Source of the DNA: Collybiopsis luxurians FD-317 M1
Lineage: Eukaryota; Basidiomycota; Agaricomycetes; Agaricales; Omphalotaceae
NCBI GenBank assembly: GCA_000827265.1
Contig: KN834752.1
Location: forward strand, 434,001-498,000
Length of the DNA stretch: 64,000 nt
Direction of reading: 5' to 3'
The position numbers were made by a program, and so were the translations under genes. The notes beneath the pieces were generated by a model. That model was given only the letters and a program-made list of their open reading frames with translations, was not told where the DNA came from and made no database searches. Shown piece by piece: positions 55,521 to 64,000 of the stretch (positions are counted from its first letter, which is position 1; each line of letters begins with the position of its first letter).

Positions 55521-57850
55521 ATGTACGACGACGAAGAGCTATCCGAACTATCTGAAGAAGATGAGCTCGTCAACGAAGCCACCAGCTCTCGAAATAACAA
55601 ACCACCCACCTACAATCTACAAAAAGCCCTAAAACCCCCTCGAGCTACCACATATACTGCACAGGCTCTTTATGGTAAACCGCGAGTCCAATTGCGCGCA
55701 AGAAAAACACTGACACGACATCTACAGACCAAATTCACAGTTCCGATATTGACCTCGATCCCGAATACCAACGGGGTGCGCTCAGTTCTTTGTCTTTCTC
55801 CAGCTAACATGTTTTGACACTGTTTAGACGTTGTATGGACCAAGGAAAAACAAACAAATCTCATCGACAGTATTCTCAGAAACTTTTATATTCCTCCAAT
55901 CATTTTTGGTCCGTTTTCATTCTCTCAACTCGCCAATTCCAACTTACGCGTTCCTCAGCGGTCAAGACTTTTGAAGATGGAACAGAAAACAAAACTTGTA
56001 TAGACGGGAAACAGCGCTTGACAAGTATTCATCGGTGAGCTTCCTACCTCTCCAGCGTAGGCAGTAGCACTCATTTCCTTTGCCTGGGTCAGCTTTATGG
56101 ACGGATTGGTGAGTACCTGTTATCGCGTTCAAACAGTTTTGGCTCACTGTCTGCTGTTCACAGATCCCACGTGCGTTCATGTTGATATTTTGTATCAGAC
56201 CTCACTATCTCAACTGCAGCGTTCTTTAGATCGAGACCCGTAAGAGATTGGACACCACTTCTTGAACTTATTCAGCTAACGTGCCATTTCAGAATAACCG
56301 GCGAAAAACTGTGGTTTAAAAACGACCCATCGGAATCGTCGAGTAGCGCAGCCAAGCGTAGACTATTGCCTGAGAAATATCGCACTATGTTCGCCAACAA
56401 GCAGGTTGTATGTGTCGAGTATTCCGATTTGACGGATGGCGATGAGAGGGATATTTTTCAGGTATGTCTCTACTCTATCTATATATCGCCAGCCTCTCAG
56501 TAAAACTTGCGTAGCGAGTTCAATTAGGAATGGCGCTTACTTCTGCCGAGAAGCTTCATGTCATCAACACTCCTCGCGCACGATTCATTCGAGATCTACT
56601 CTTAGAATACGTCTCCGAGGATACTTTGGGCTCGTCTTCCATCCCTTGGGACAAGAACCGTGGTTCAGACTTCCGTTGCATTTCCCAAGCTGTTTATCTG
56701 ATGGACAAATGGCCTACTTCAAAAAGCGATACACCGCTAAAGAACGCAGGCAGTCTACCTCAAGTCGAAAAATGGCTGAATGCTGGGTCCGATACCAAGA
56801 AAGCAGGAAAATCAACTCGCGATGATACCGATTACGGAGAGGTAGAAGTACCTACAAGTTTTGTGAGGAAGGTGAAGGAGGCCTATTCGTTAATGGTTGA
56901 ACTTGCTACGCACAAGCAATACTCAGACCCTTTCACCTCCTACGCGAAGGTGCCTTGTTTTCCCACGTCTAATTTTGGTCAACGCTGACTTGACCTTGTA
57001 GCTCTCACCGATCGAGATGATTTGCTTCGCGGTTCTCGTCTATGTTCATGGCGTCCTGCCACCCAACGCTGATAGGATGAATCGGGCAGAACTCAGTCGA
57101 GCAATTTCAGACATGCGCGCAGATGTCCGTGAACAGCACAAGGATATTCGTATGAATGATCGGGTCGGTAAAACGATGGTAGAGTTCATCCAGTCCCTCG
57201 AAGGAGGAAACAAGTCCAGACCAAAAATATCCGGCAATGAAGAGTCAGTATCTGCACCAGCCCCTACTACCAAGACGAGAGGCAAACGAAGACGGGTTTC
57301 CGAGGCGAATGTTGGAAGCGAGGATGAGGACTATCACCCTTCCAGACGGTCTACATCAAAAAGAAGTAAAGCTCAGGTTGGTGTCCGCTCCAAGACCGCC
57401 TCTTCACGTGTAGACAATCTCGCAAAAGCAAGGGCTGCGAAGGCCGAGCTAGCTGCCGCCCGTGCAGCTCGTGCTAGCCAACGGACCTCTTCCCCACCGA
57501 ACCCCCAGCGTCTTCCTTCGCCAGGGCCCACTGAGGCTGTGGTCAAGACGGAACCGGGCGTAAACGGATCGCAGACGCCCCAGATGCAACCGAGTCAAGG
57601 AATGAGCTTCGACCAGCTCGTTCAGCTGTTTGGAATGTCCTATCCTATGTTCAATGGACTCCCGCAATCTCAGATGACCCCTGCTCAGCAGCAACAACTC
57701 CAAATGCACATGCAGCAAATGTCGCAGATATCACCTGCCCAGCAGCAGCAGATGTTGCAGGCGCAGATGGCGCAGATGATGTTGAACCCTTCGCAAGCTA
57801 TGTCTGCTATGAATGGCATGCAGGGGATGGGAGGATCCGCCCCTCAGTGA
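55521..57850 (+). CDS. Eukaryotic DUF262 (GmrSD N-terminal-like) protein with Gln-rich tail
   Basis: ATG 55521 begins an acidic leader (MYDDEELSELSEEDELVNEA). Small exons then give SDIDLDPEYQR joined to DVVWTKEKQTNLIDSILRNF and YIPPIIF. These are followed by TCIDGKQRLTSI and a short piece before EKLWFKNDPSE. A larger exon has QLGMALTSAEKLHVINT. DPEYQR..W...K...LIDSI, then DGKQRLTSI, are the hallmark motifs of DUF262, the ParB/nuclease-like domain of type IV restriction enzyme GmrSD. The C-terminal third is basic and Ser/Ala-rich (TKTRGKRRRVSEA, an NLS-like patch) and ends in a Met/Gln-rich run (QQQQLQMHMQQMSQIS). About seven introns make it a genuine nuclear gene. Fungal DUF262 proteins are uncharacterised; nuclear location is inferred from the basic patch. 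Confidence 0.82.
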
Positions 57851-59157
57851 TGTCGCCGACGCCGCGTGAATTCGCTTGGGATGAATTGGATTCTTCTTGT
57901 CTTCTTGTGGCTCAATCAACTTGCCTTCTGTATATATTTAATACACATATAGTTCCTATACCTGGTATGACCTTCTTTCATCACTCCCTTGGCCCCAGTC
58001 CATGTAATCATTTGCAAAAGTGCCCCACTTTGCTCTTGCCAGTCGCTCCGAGAGTTGCCATCTTATGGGTCTTGCGGGCCACTGTAATTCTACCTCGAGC
58101 CTTGCTTACTGTACATCTGAACTGCCCCATCGTAGTCTCTGAGGTTTACTCAGGATGGACTCTTCCCGAACTCTTATCGCATCAATATGCGTCGTACATA
58201 GGAGCGAACTAGAACTCTACATACGGCCGCGGTAAACTTGGTTTCGATATGTATCTCGCCGGACTGTGACGCGATACCATTTTACGTTGAGCGAGGAGGG
58301 AAAATCAGGGGAGTTAATTGTATACATTCGCGAAATGTGTATCTTTATGACTCTGAGTGACAATTTTTCCTTGCTGGGGTAGTCCTCCTGTTTGCGAATC
58401 GGTGATAGTCATCAAGGTCGACAAAGTCGGATGGAAGACATTTGGATAAGCGCCCCGCCGATTTTTAATTCTGCGTTTCAATTGAACGCAGACTCGGTTT
58501 CCCCATATCGAAAGTTGACTCAACCAACTAAATGAAACCCTATCCGAGTCAAGACCTGTCGATAGGAGTAAAAGAAAGATGTATATGCTCCCAGCATCGA
58601 ACCAATCATACCGTATAGAAAGCAGTTGAATTTACTCCCGAATTTAGCTCCCCTCTGGAGCCTGACACGTCCGAATTTAACTAAATGCGCCTTAGACTGT
58701 CCGAAAGGGTGGGCCAAAAGCTGTTGAAAGTTGGCCTGGATAGTTCAAGCCGAGTGGCTGGAACTAAGGAGCCAACTGGCGCTTAGGTGTAGGGGATGAA
58801 AGAGGTAGCTGAGCCCGGCAGAAATCATCCGGGCCCCACAGGACTAGTTGGATCGCAACACTGCTCGGCGTCGAAGTTGACTGTTTCAGCTAGGAGATGA
58901 ATATGTTGAAATGATTGTCAAAAGTTTTGTGGCGAGTGTGGCGCATTTCAGAAAGGCAATGTCGTCTCGATGCCTCGGACTCGAATTGCTGGAGGGAGTT
59001 CCTGCGAATTCGAGGAAGATGATGAGTACACAGGGGTTCATTGAGCCGGTGCGAGGAATAAAAATACCCGAAGCGTTCAGCTTCAACGTTCAGAAATCAG
59101 CAAGAGGCGACTAAAACAGAGACATCAGATCCTTGATGAAATGATGAAAAAATAAAT
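57851..59157. other. 1.3-kb gene-poor stretch
   Basis: This is the 3-prime flank of the DUF262 gene and the downstream flank of the minus-strand frame at 59158. Open frames at 58520-58717 and 58886-59114 have no support. Confidence 0.4.
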
Positions 59158-59496
59158 CTAGACATCTTCCTTTAGACGAGCATATGCTGCTTGTAGCTCT
59201 GAATGCAGACGGCGAGAGAAAGAGGACGTTTGAGTCTCACTTGGGTTTGCACCGCCTAGAACTGAATACCAGTCGCCGATTTTGGATGATGAAAAATCCT
59301 TCACACTTGAGCTGTTGCATTCCACTATGATCGAACTACCTACCGGCAAAAGAGTTAATTCGCGAGTACCGGCATTAAGACGAACCTTCCTCCAATTCAC
59401 AAGTATCTGCGTCTTTGGGCTCACACACAACCCAAGATTCCGAGCGTGGAATTCCTTACACCGCGGAATCGATTGGGAATGGAGAGCCTTGACCAT
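59158..59496 (-). CDS. Small hypothetical protein, C-terminal exon
   Basis: The frame from ATG 59496 encodes ~112 residues with IPRCKEFHARNLGLCVSP, TQILVNWRKVRL and a helical end ELQAAYARLKEDV. An upstream exon (~59570-59640) with a hydrophobic run AFWEFFCLLIVFICLSQ joins it in phase through an intron GTACGG..TTTTTCAG, so the protein may start with a membrane helix. No family is recognised. The upstream extent of the gene is unknown. Confidence 0.35.
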   Translation of the reverse strand: MVKALHSQSIPRCKEFHARNLGLCVSPKTQILVNWRKVRLNAGTRELTLLPVGSSIIVECNSSSVKDFSSSKIGDWYSVLGGANPSETQTSSFSRRLHSELQAAYARLKEDV

Positions 59497-59664
59497 GCGG
59501 AGCACTGCTGCCTGAAAAACCCTTAGTAGAAGTAAAATAGTCCACCCTGGAGCAAAAGATACCCGTACTTGTGAAAGGCAGATGAAAACAATAAGGAGGC
59601 AGAAAAACTCCCAAAATGCCCGAACGAAAGAATGGAGAGTAGAAAAAAATTATATTGGGACCTA

Positions 59665-59692
59665 CGTTGAACCTACGTTGAACCTATGGATA
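59665..59692. repeat. Short tandem 13-mer
   Basis: Two adjacent copies of ACCTACGTTGA plus AC, with a degenerate third start, lie within the intergenic sequence or a 5-prime exon. Confidence 0.7.
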
Positions 59693-59696
59693 AATG

Positions 59697-61060
59697 AAGG
59701 TTGATAGCCTCGTGTCGGATCTTCAAGCGTCAGTCATCGTCGGTCTGATTACCTATGTATCCGCATATAGGAGACGGGCCGCATCACCCTAGCATCTTCG
59801 TTGAACGGGCATGCGCACGGCGGCCTCCTCCCCGCGAAAAGAACAATAAGCATTCTGTGAATGAGAGATTTCATCAGCAGCGGGCATGCCACTTGGAAAC
59901 GTACGTATTGAGCTGCGTCTATACAGAATGGAGGCAAAGACTTGTATGGATAAACGTGCATGTATACTGACAATAAGTCGTTCGAGGCCGAAAACGCAGG
60001 GCCACTGTGACGAATTAGGGATTTTCAAAGGAAAGTAACACCCTAGACTTGACTCGGGGCGAAAGCTGTAAAACGCGGAGTAGGAATAATTGTCAGAAAC
60101 CTGGTCGATACCTGCTGGATTGTGATTGACGTTCAGAAAACTTACGCAGGAAAGGTAAGCGGTATCATTCGCCACAGATTGAGAATAGGAGAACTAGAAA
60201 AAGGGCTGGAGTCTGCAAGGATTTGTTCTGCCCTCGTGTCAGTCCTCGAGGCGCGTAGGACAATGGGCACAAAGGTCATCGATAGATAATCGCGTAGAAC
60301 AAAAGGACACGCCAACGGCATGTATTGAGAATTTGTGGGTCCAAATGTCCAAGGGGTCCTAGGAACACCCAAGTTTCACCGTGGAAACAAATGGATGACT
60401 GATGAATACGTATGAACTGCTGAAAAGATAGTGGTTGAGTCATTAGAAGCTAAAAACAAGGACCAAAAATTCAATTCGATTCAGAGAATGGAACAAAGAT
60501 ACGGGCTTTTGTCCAAATTAGGACACGACGTTTTTCTATTCACACGTCCATCAACATCCCTAGACGCCCGTACGTTTCTGCCCCATTTATACGTATTGGG
60601 TTTGGAATCGCATACCCGAATGACTACTAATGACCCAGTCGGTTATCGGCAAACTGAGAAATATGTTATTGGCTTGGATTCGTTGGTTCAAGACTACCCA
60701 GAACGAGTACAACGCCATCGTTAGGGAAAACGGTCATTTGCACCACGAAGGAGCAAAGTAAATGAGTGATATACAAGGACGACCAAAGAAGGATTTTCAG
60801 GTGAGTCGACTTTGGATTTTGAGTCGTGTGTTGATGGTTTGCCCAAGTTCCGTTTTCGTACTTCCCTTTCAGATCCACTAAAATGGCAGGTATGTAAATG
60901 TAAACTTGATGCGATATCAAGATTCAAACTTAAAAATATTGGCGCCAAAGGTAATGTATATAAACCGCGTCGTGCAACACAATGGGTCCTCACTTCGTCT
61001 GCAGTTCGTTCTTCTGCACTTCTAGATACTCATTCTTAAATCTTCGTTCCCCTTTACAAA
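59697..61060. other. 1.4-kb stretch with weak coding hints
   Basis: Minus-strand pieces such as MALYSFWVVLNQRIQANNIF at ~60705 and YMPLACPFVLRDYLSMTFV at ~60320 (followed by a GTAAGT donor) look coding. They could be upstream exons of the frame at 59158, but I could not join them consistently. No other element was recognised. Confidence 0.3.
60957..60967 (+). promoter_or_regulatory. TATA box of the Clp1-like gene
   Basis: GTATATAAACC lies about 95-105 bp before ATG 61061, a typical fungal TATA position. Confidence 0.45.
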
Positions 61061-61989
61061 ATGCTTCACCAGATGCCCCCGCAGCCCATTTCTTTCGGCA
61101 GGTCTACTACCCACGCTCGGCTCGCGCCTCCTTCAACCCCTGCCTCCAATGTGACTTTTCCAGAACATTTGACGCGTCCAGAGTTTGTGGAGGTTTCCCA
61201 ATCAGCTATTGCTGCTGCTGCTCCGGAACTTGTCAGTGTTCCCCTTCATTATGTTCGTCAGAAACTCCGGTCGGAGGCTCCTCAGTAAGCACGCGTCTTT
61301 CACTTTGTTTAGACTTCTAGTCTGACACGTTCTTTACTAAAAGGATGATGGCTGGTCTATCTTCGCTTGCTCCGTCCCATGTTCCGAGATCGCTACCAAA
61401 ATCGCACCTTCCTCCCTCCCTTTCAATCCCAGTGCGGGTTTCACACTCGCGCGCGGCCCCAACTTATCCTACCCATGTTCTTGCCGTATCTGCACCCAGA
61501 TCTGCACCTGATTCCCAAGCCACCATGGTTCCAGTTCATTCCCTCGTGCTAGCGGCCCAATGTGCTCGTCTTCCCGAGCTCCGTACTCCCAGAACTGCCG
61601 TTTCGCATTCGCTTCATCTTCCGGTCGTTCCAATGACCATTCCCTCTCCGGCAGCATTCACTATCCTCCACGCATTCATGTATGACCATCGGTTAGACGG
61701 TGTTCTCAAAAACCTTTTCCCTCTTCCGTCCACTTTTCTTGCAAATCTCTCGCATAGCACGGTACGAGCAACCTCGGAGTCGCCTCAGGCGCTTCATCGG
61801 CTGTCATTATATCTGTGCGAAGCCTCTGGCCACGATTTGCAGACCTTAACGACGCATGCCTCACATGTCAAAGATTTGTGGCAGGACATGGTCGCTCTGG
61901 GTCTATTCGACGTCGAGTTGTGGGACACCCTTGACCTTGCTTGGAATATTCTCATTGGCGCCATGAACTTGGCTGTTATGAGGAGATGA
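61061..61989 (+). CDS. clp1: Clp1-like (clampless1) sexual-development protein
   Basis: Exon 1 is 61061-61284 and exon 2 is 61344-61989; the 59-nt intron joins SEAPQ to MMAGLSSLAPSHVP in phase. Total is ~289 residues. The body shows the family blocks ELVSVPLHYVRQKLR, LPKSHLPPSLSIPVR, YPTHVLAVSAPRS, VPVHSLVLAAQCA and SPAAFTILHAFMY. The end is HVKDLWQDMVALGLFDVELW. I recall this as the basidiomycete Clp1 family. In Coprinopsis cinerea and Ustilago maydis clp1 acts below the homeodomain mating-type regulators and is required for clamp formation and dikaryotic development. The protein has no catalytic domain and probably works through protein contacts in the nucleus. Assignment is from memory of the conserved blocks, so moderately sure. 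Confidence 0.65.
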
Positions 61990-62429
61990 GCCTGCGCCCA
62001 GCTCTTTCTCGTTTATCACCGATGACTGTGTCACCGTGGACTACAAATTTTTCTCTCATTTCTGGTAATGGCGCGTCGCCAACGTTTTGTATCAAGAGTC
62101 AGATATCTGTATCGCTTACCACCCATACCCCTCTCACATGCTTACTACTCTCAATGTTCCTTAGCATCCGATAGACTTTAACACCCAAAATGTAGCATTT
62201 ACTCTTGTCGATAGCTGTTGTAGTTCAATTCTGTTACCTGTGTATCTCTAAAATCTGCTAATTTAATGACGTGATACCAATATTTCCTGAAAGGTGTTGA
62301 AGTCAGAAGCTCAGACTGCGCCGTGAGCACGTGAACTGTCGTTGCCGCAGCTCCGGCAACACCCTTGTGCAGCAGTGGCTTTTCGCTTCTATCGAGTTGT
62401 TATTTCATCCTTCTTTGCCTTCGTCTGCC
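61990..62429. other. Intergenic, no gene seen
   Basis: It lies between the co-oriented clp1-like and ric8 genes. It contains no recognisable element; GC-rich just before ATG 62430. Confidence 0.4.
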
Positions 62430-64000
62430 ATGGCAGATATTCTCAATTCCTATACTACATTATCTTCAGCAGCGCCCAGGGCGCAGGTATCAACAGTCCT
62501 TCAATCTATCAGCAACGGTAAGCGCAAATATCCAGAAGAGTGTATAATACAGACCCGTTCTAACACCAATCAAAAGCTCCTCCTTTCACCTTTGATCAGT
62601 CCTCTCGTGCCGAGCTCATCAGGCTCCTCTTGAAAGATTTAAAATCTGCAGGTCCCAAATCTCGGTTAACCCACAAAGGTGCGAAGAAATTCTTGTATTC
62701 TCATTCTAATCCTCATTATGATCATCATCGCGTTTCTAGATGCCGCCCAAGCCCTGCTTGCTATCAAGATGCTAGGAAGAATTCCTTCCGGCGCCGAGCC
62801 TTTATCAGAGGCTGAAAGCATCTCTACCCTCTTGACTCTCTCAAATTCGTTGAAAGACGATCCAGACGCATCTACTGAAGCTCTTCGGTGTATAGCAAAT
62901 ACTCTATTACTGTTTGATCACGCGAGATCGACTTTAATTTCGGAAGAAGTGGGCGGAGGCGAGATTTGCATATCCATGCTGGATGTAAGTTTCGATAGAT
63001 TCTGTTTTGCGTTGCCACTCATCTGCTGTTTAGAAAGCTACGGCTGCAGATCAAATATTCACTCTTTCTCGAATCTTCTTCCTTGTGACCGTTTCTCGCA
63101 CACCTTTCATACAATACCTCGTCGACGACAAACGACACGGTCGTACCATGATTGATATTATCGCAACCAAGCTGGACGCGAGCATGGTTGGCCTTCAAGC
63201 AGGCGCGAAGTTCGCGCGAGACGCAATGACGGATCTTCTCAAAGTGGTGTTCAATATCTTAATCCACTACCCCAAGGTACTGATTATCTTCCTTGACATC
63301 TTGCCGATCGCTTAGATAGATTCTAGATGATCGATACTGAATCGTCGGGCACGACAGATGAAGAGTTGGATGATTCTTGGAGTCCGAAGCTGGACGGGTA
63401 AGTTTGTCGTTCTATTCGGTATGGCCTACAAACGAAGTTTTTTTCTGCAGTCTTCTGCCACCTCTTCTTCGAGCTTACCACACTCTTCCACCTACGTTCC
63501 CCGCGCCTATAGTCGCTCCCTTAACTCATGTTATCCATGCCCTCATCATTATTCCATGCACCTCCTCCTTACGCCCTGTTTGGTTCAGTACAATTCCTCC
63601 CCCGTTAGGCCGCTCCTCTACCTCGAGCCACTCCTCTGGTCGCAAATCGTCTCAGACTAATACCTCTGCTTCAAATTCTCCCGTTATAAGCAGTCCCGTT
63701 CTTTCACCGACTGAATCCCCTGATCCTAAACGTGGTAGCACGCCCCCCAAACCGAGTACGCTGGACCGTGCTTTATCCATGATATCTGCTGGACGCAAAT
63801 CATTTTCCCGTTCACCTTCTCCGAGTCCTCCGACTACTTCTCATGATGTTCTTTTGCGCACCCGCGATCTCTTGGAAGTTTCCTTTGGGCATCACTTCCC
63901 CGGAAATTCAGATCCAGACTCGCAAGAGATTCGTGAAGCTTTCCAGAAGGAGATAACAAAGCAGGGGATTCCGGCGGATACTTCGTTGGACGATGTCTTG
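62430..64000 (+). CDS. ric8: Ric8/synembryn, G-alpha guanine-nucleotide exchange factor and chaperone (3-prime truncated)
   Basis: ATG 62430 starts MADILNSYTTLSSA. Exons joined by introns near 62520, 62675, 62985, 63280 and 63400 give FDQSSRAELIRLLLKDLK, DAAQALLAIKMLGRIPSG and the family-diagnostic EALRCIANTLLLFDHARST. After these come LSRIFFLVTVSRTPFIQYLV, ATKLDASMVGLQAGAKFA, a connecting acidic exon, and PIVAPLTHVIHALIIIP. A Ser/Pro-rich insertion (SGRKSSQTNTSASNSPV) precedes VLLRTRDLLEVSFGHHFPG. Ric8 is an armadillo-like cytosolic protein that folds and activates heterotrimeric G-alpha subunits in pheromone and nutrient signalling. The window ends inside the gene. Confidence 0.87.

Noticed and set aside
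1..64000. CRISPR arrays, bacterial attachment sites or operons
   Set aside because: The window is eukaryotic: spliceosomal introns throughout, and no regularly spaced repeats.

Overview
This window is nuclear DNA of a filamentous fungus, most likely a mushroom-forming basidiomycete (Agaricomycetes). Genes lie close together on both strands and are cut by many introns of about 45-60 nt with GT..AG ends. The protein families also point there: a DUF6534 seven-helix protein, a Clp1-like developmental protein, a WW/multi-helix membrane protein, F-box proteins, GH5_12 and GH127 glycosidases, a questin-oxidase-like protein, a HeLo/pseudokinase protein and a Zn2Cys6 regulator. I see no bacterial-style operons, CRISPR array, rRNA operon or intact transposon.

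Layout. 0-9 kb: 3-prime end of a gene cut by the window edge, an initiator tRNA-Met, then three minus-strand genes (WW membrane protein, HeLo-pseudokinase, Bem46-like alpha/beta hydrolase). 9.5-17 kb: a Zn2Cys6 transcription factor and a GH5_12 sterylglucosidase/glucocerebrosidase-like gene on the minus strand; the latter shares a 67-bp intergenic promoter with a divergent F-box gene. 17-21.7 kb: two direct copies of a ~620-bp segment flank a ~3-kb insert holding an unrecognised multi-exon gene. The repeat consists of the converging 3-prime ends of the F-box gene and a cytochrome b561-like gene, so the insert has split two former neighbours. 21.7-23.4 kb: gene-poor, with an intron-containing elongator tRNA-Met. 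23.7-26.5 kb: a CCCH zinc-finger protein. 28.6-33 kb: DUF6534 and ArsB/citrate-transporter-like membrane genes on the plus strand. 33-41.5 kb: two unrecognised nuclear-looking proteins, a four-helix membrane protein, a secreted S10 carboxypeptidase and a RING protein with a SUMO-interaction-like motif. 41.6-51.5 kb: secreted GH127 enzyme, questin-oxidase-like protein, type II glycosyltransferase, unknown protein. 51.6-57.9 kb: an NTase-fold-like protein, a protein with a predicted mitochondrial presequence, and a eukaryotic DUF262 protein. 61-64 kb: Clp1-like protein and the start of a Ric8 G-alpha exchange factor.

The genes do not form an obvious pathway cluster. Small thematic links exist: secreted or lipid-directed hydrolases (S10, GH127, GH5_12), two developmental/signalling genes side by side (clp1-like, ric8), and one probable cell-death executor (HeLo-pseudokinase). 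Most gene models were spliced by eye; exon ends are given only where the reading frame supports them.
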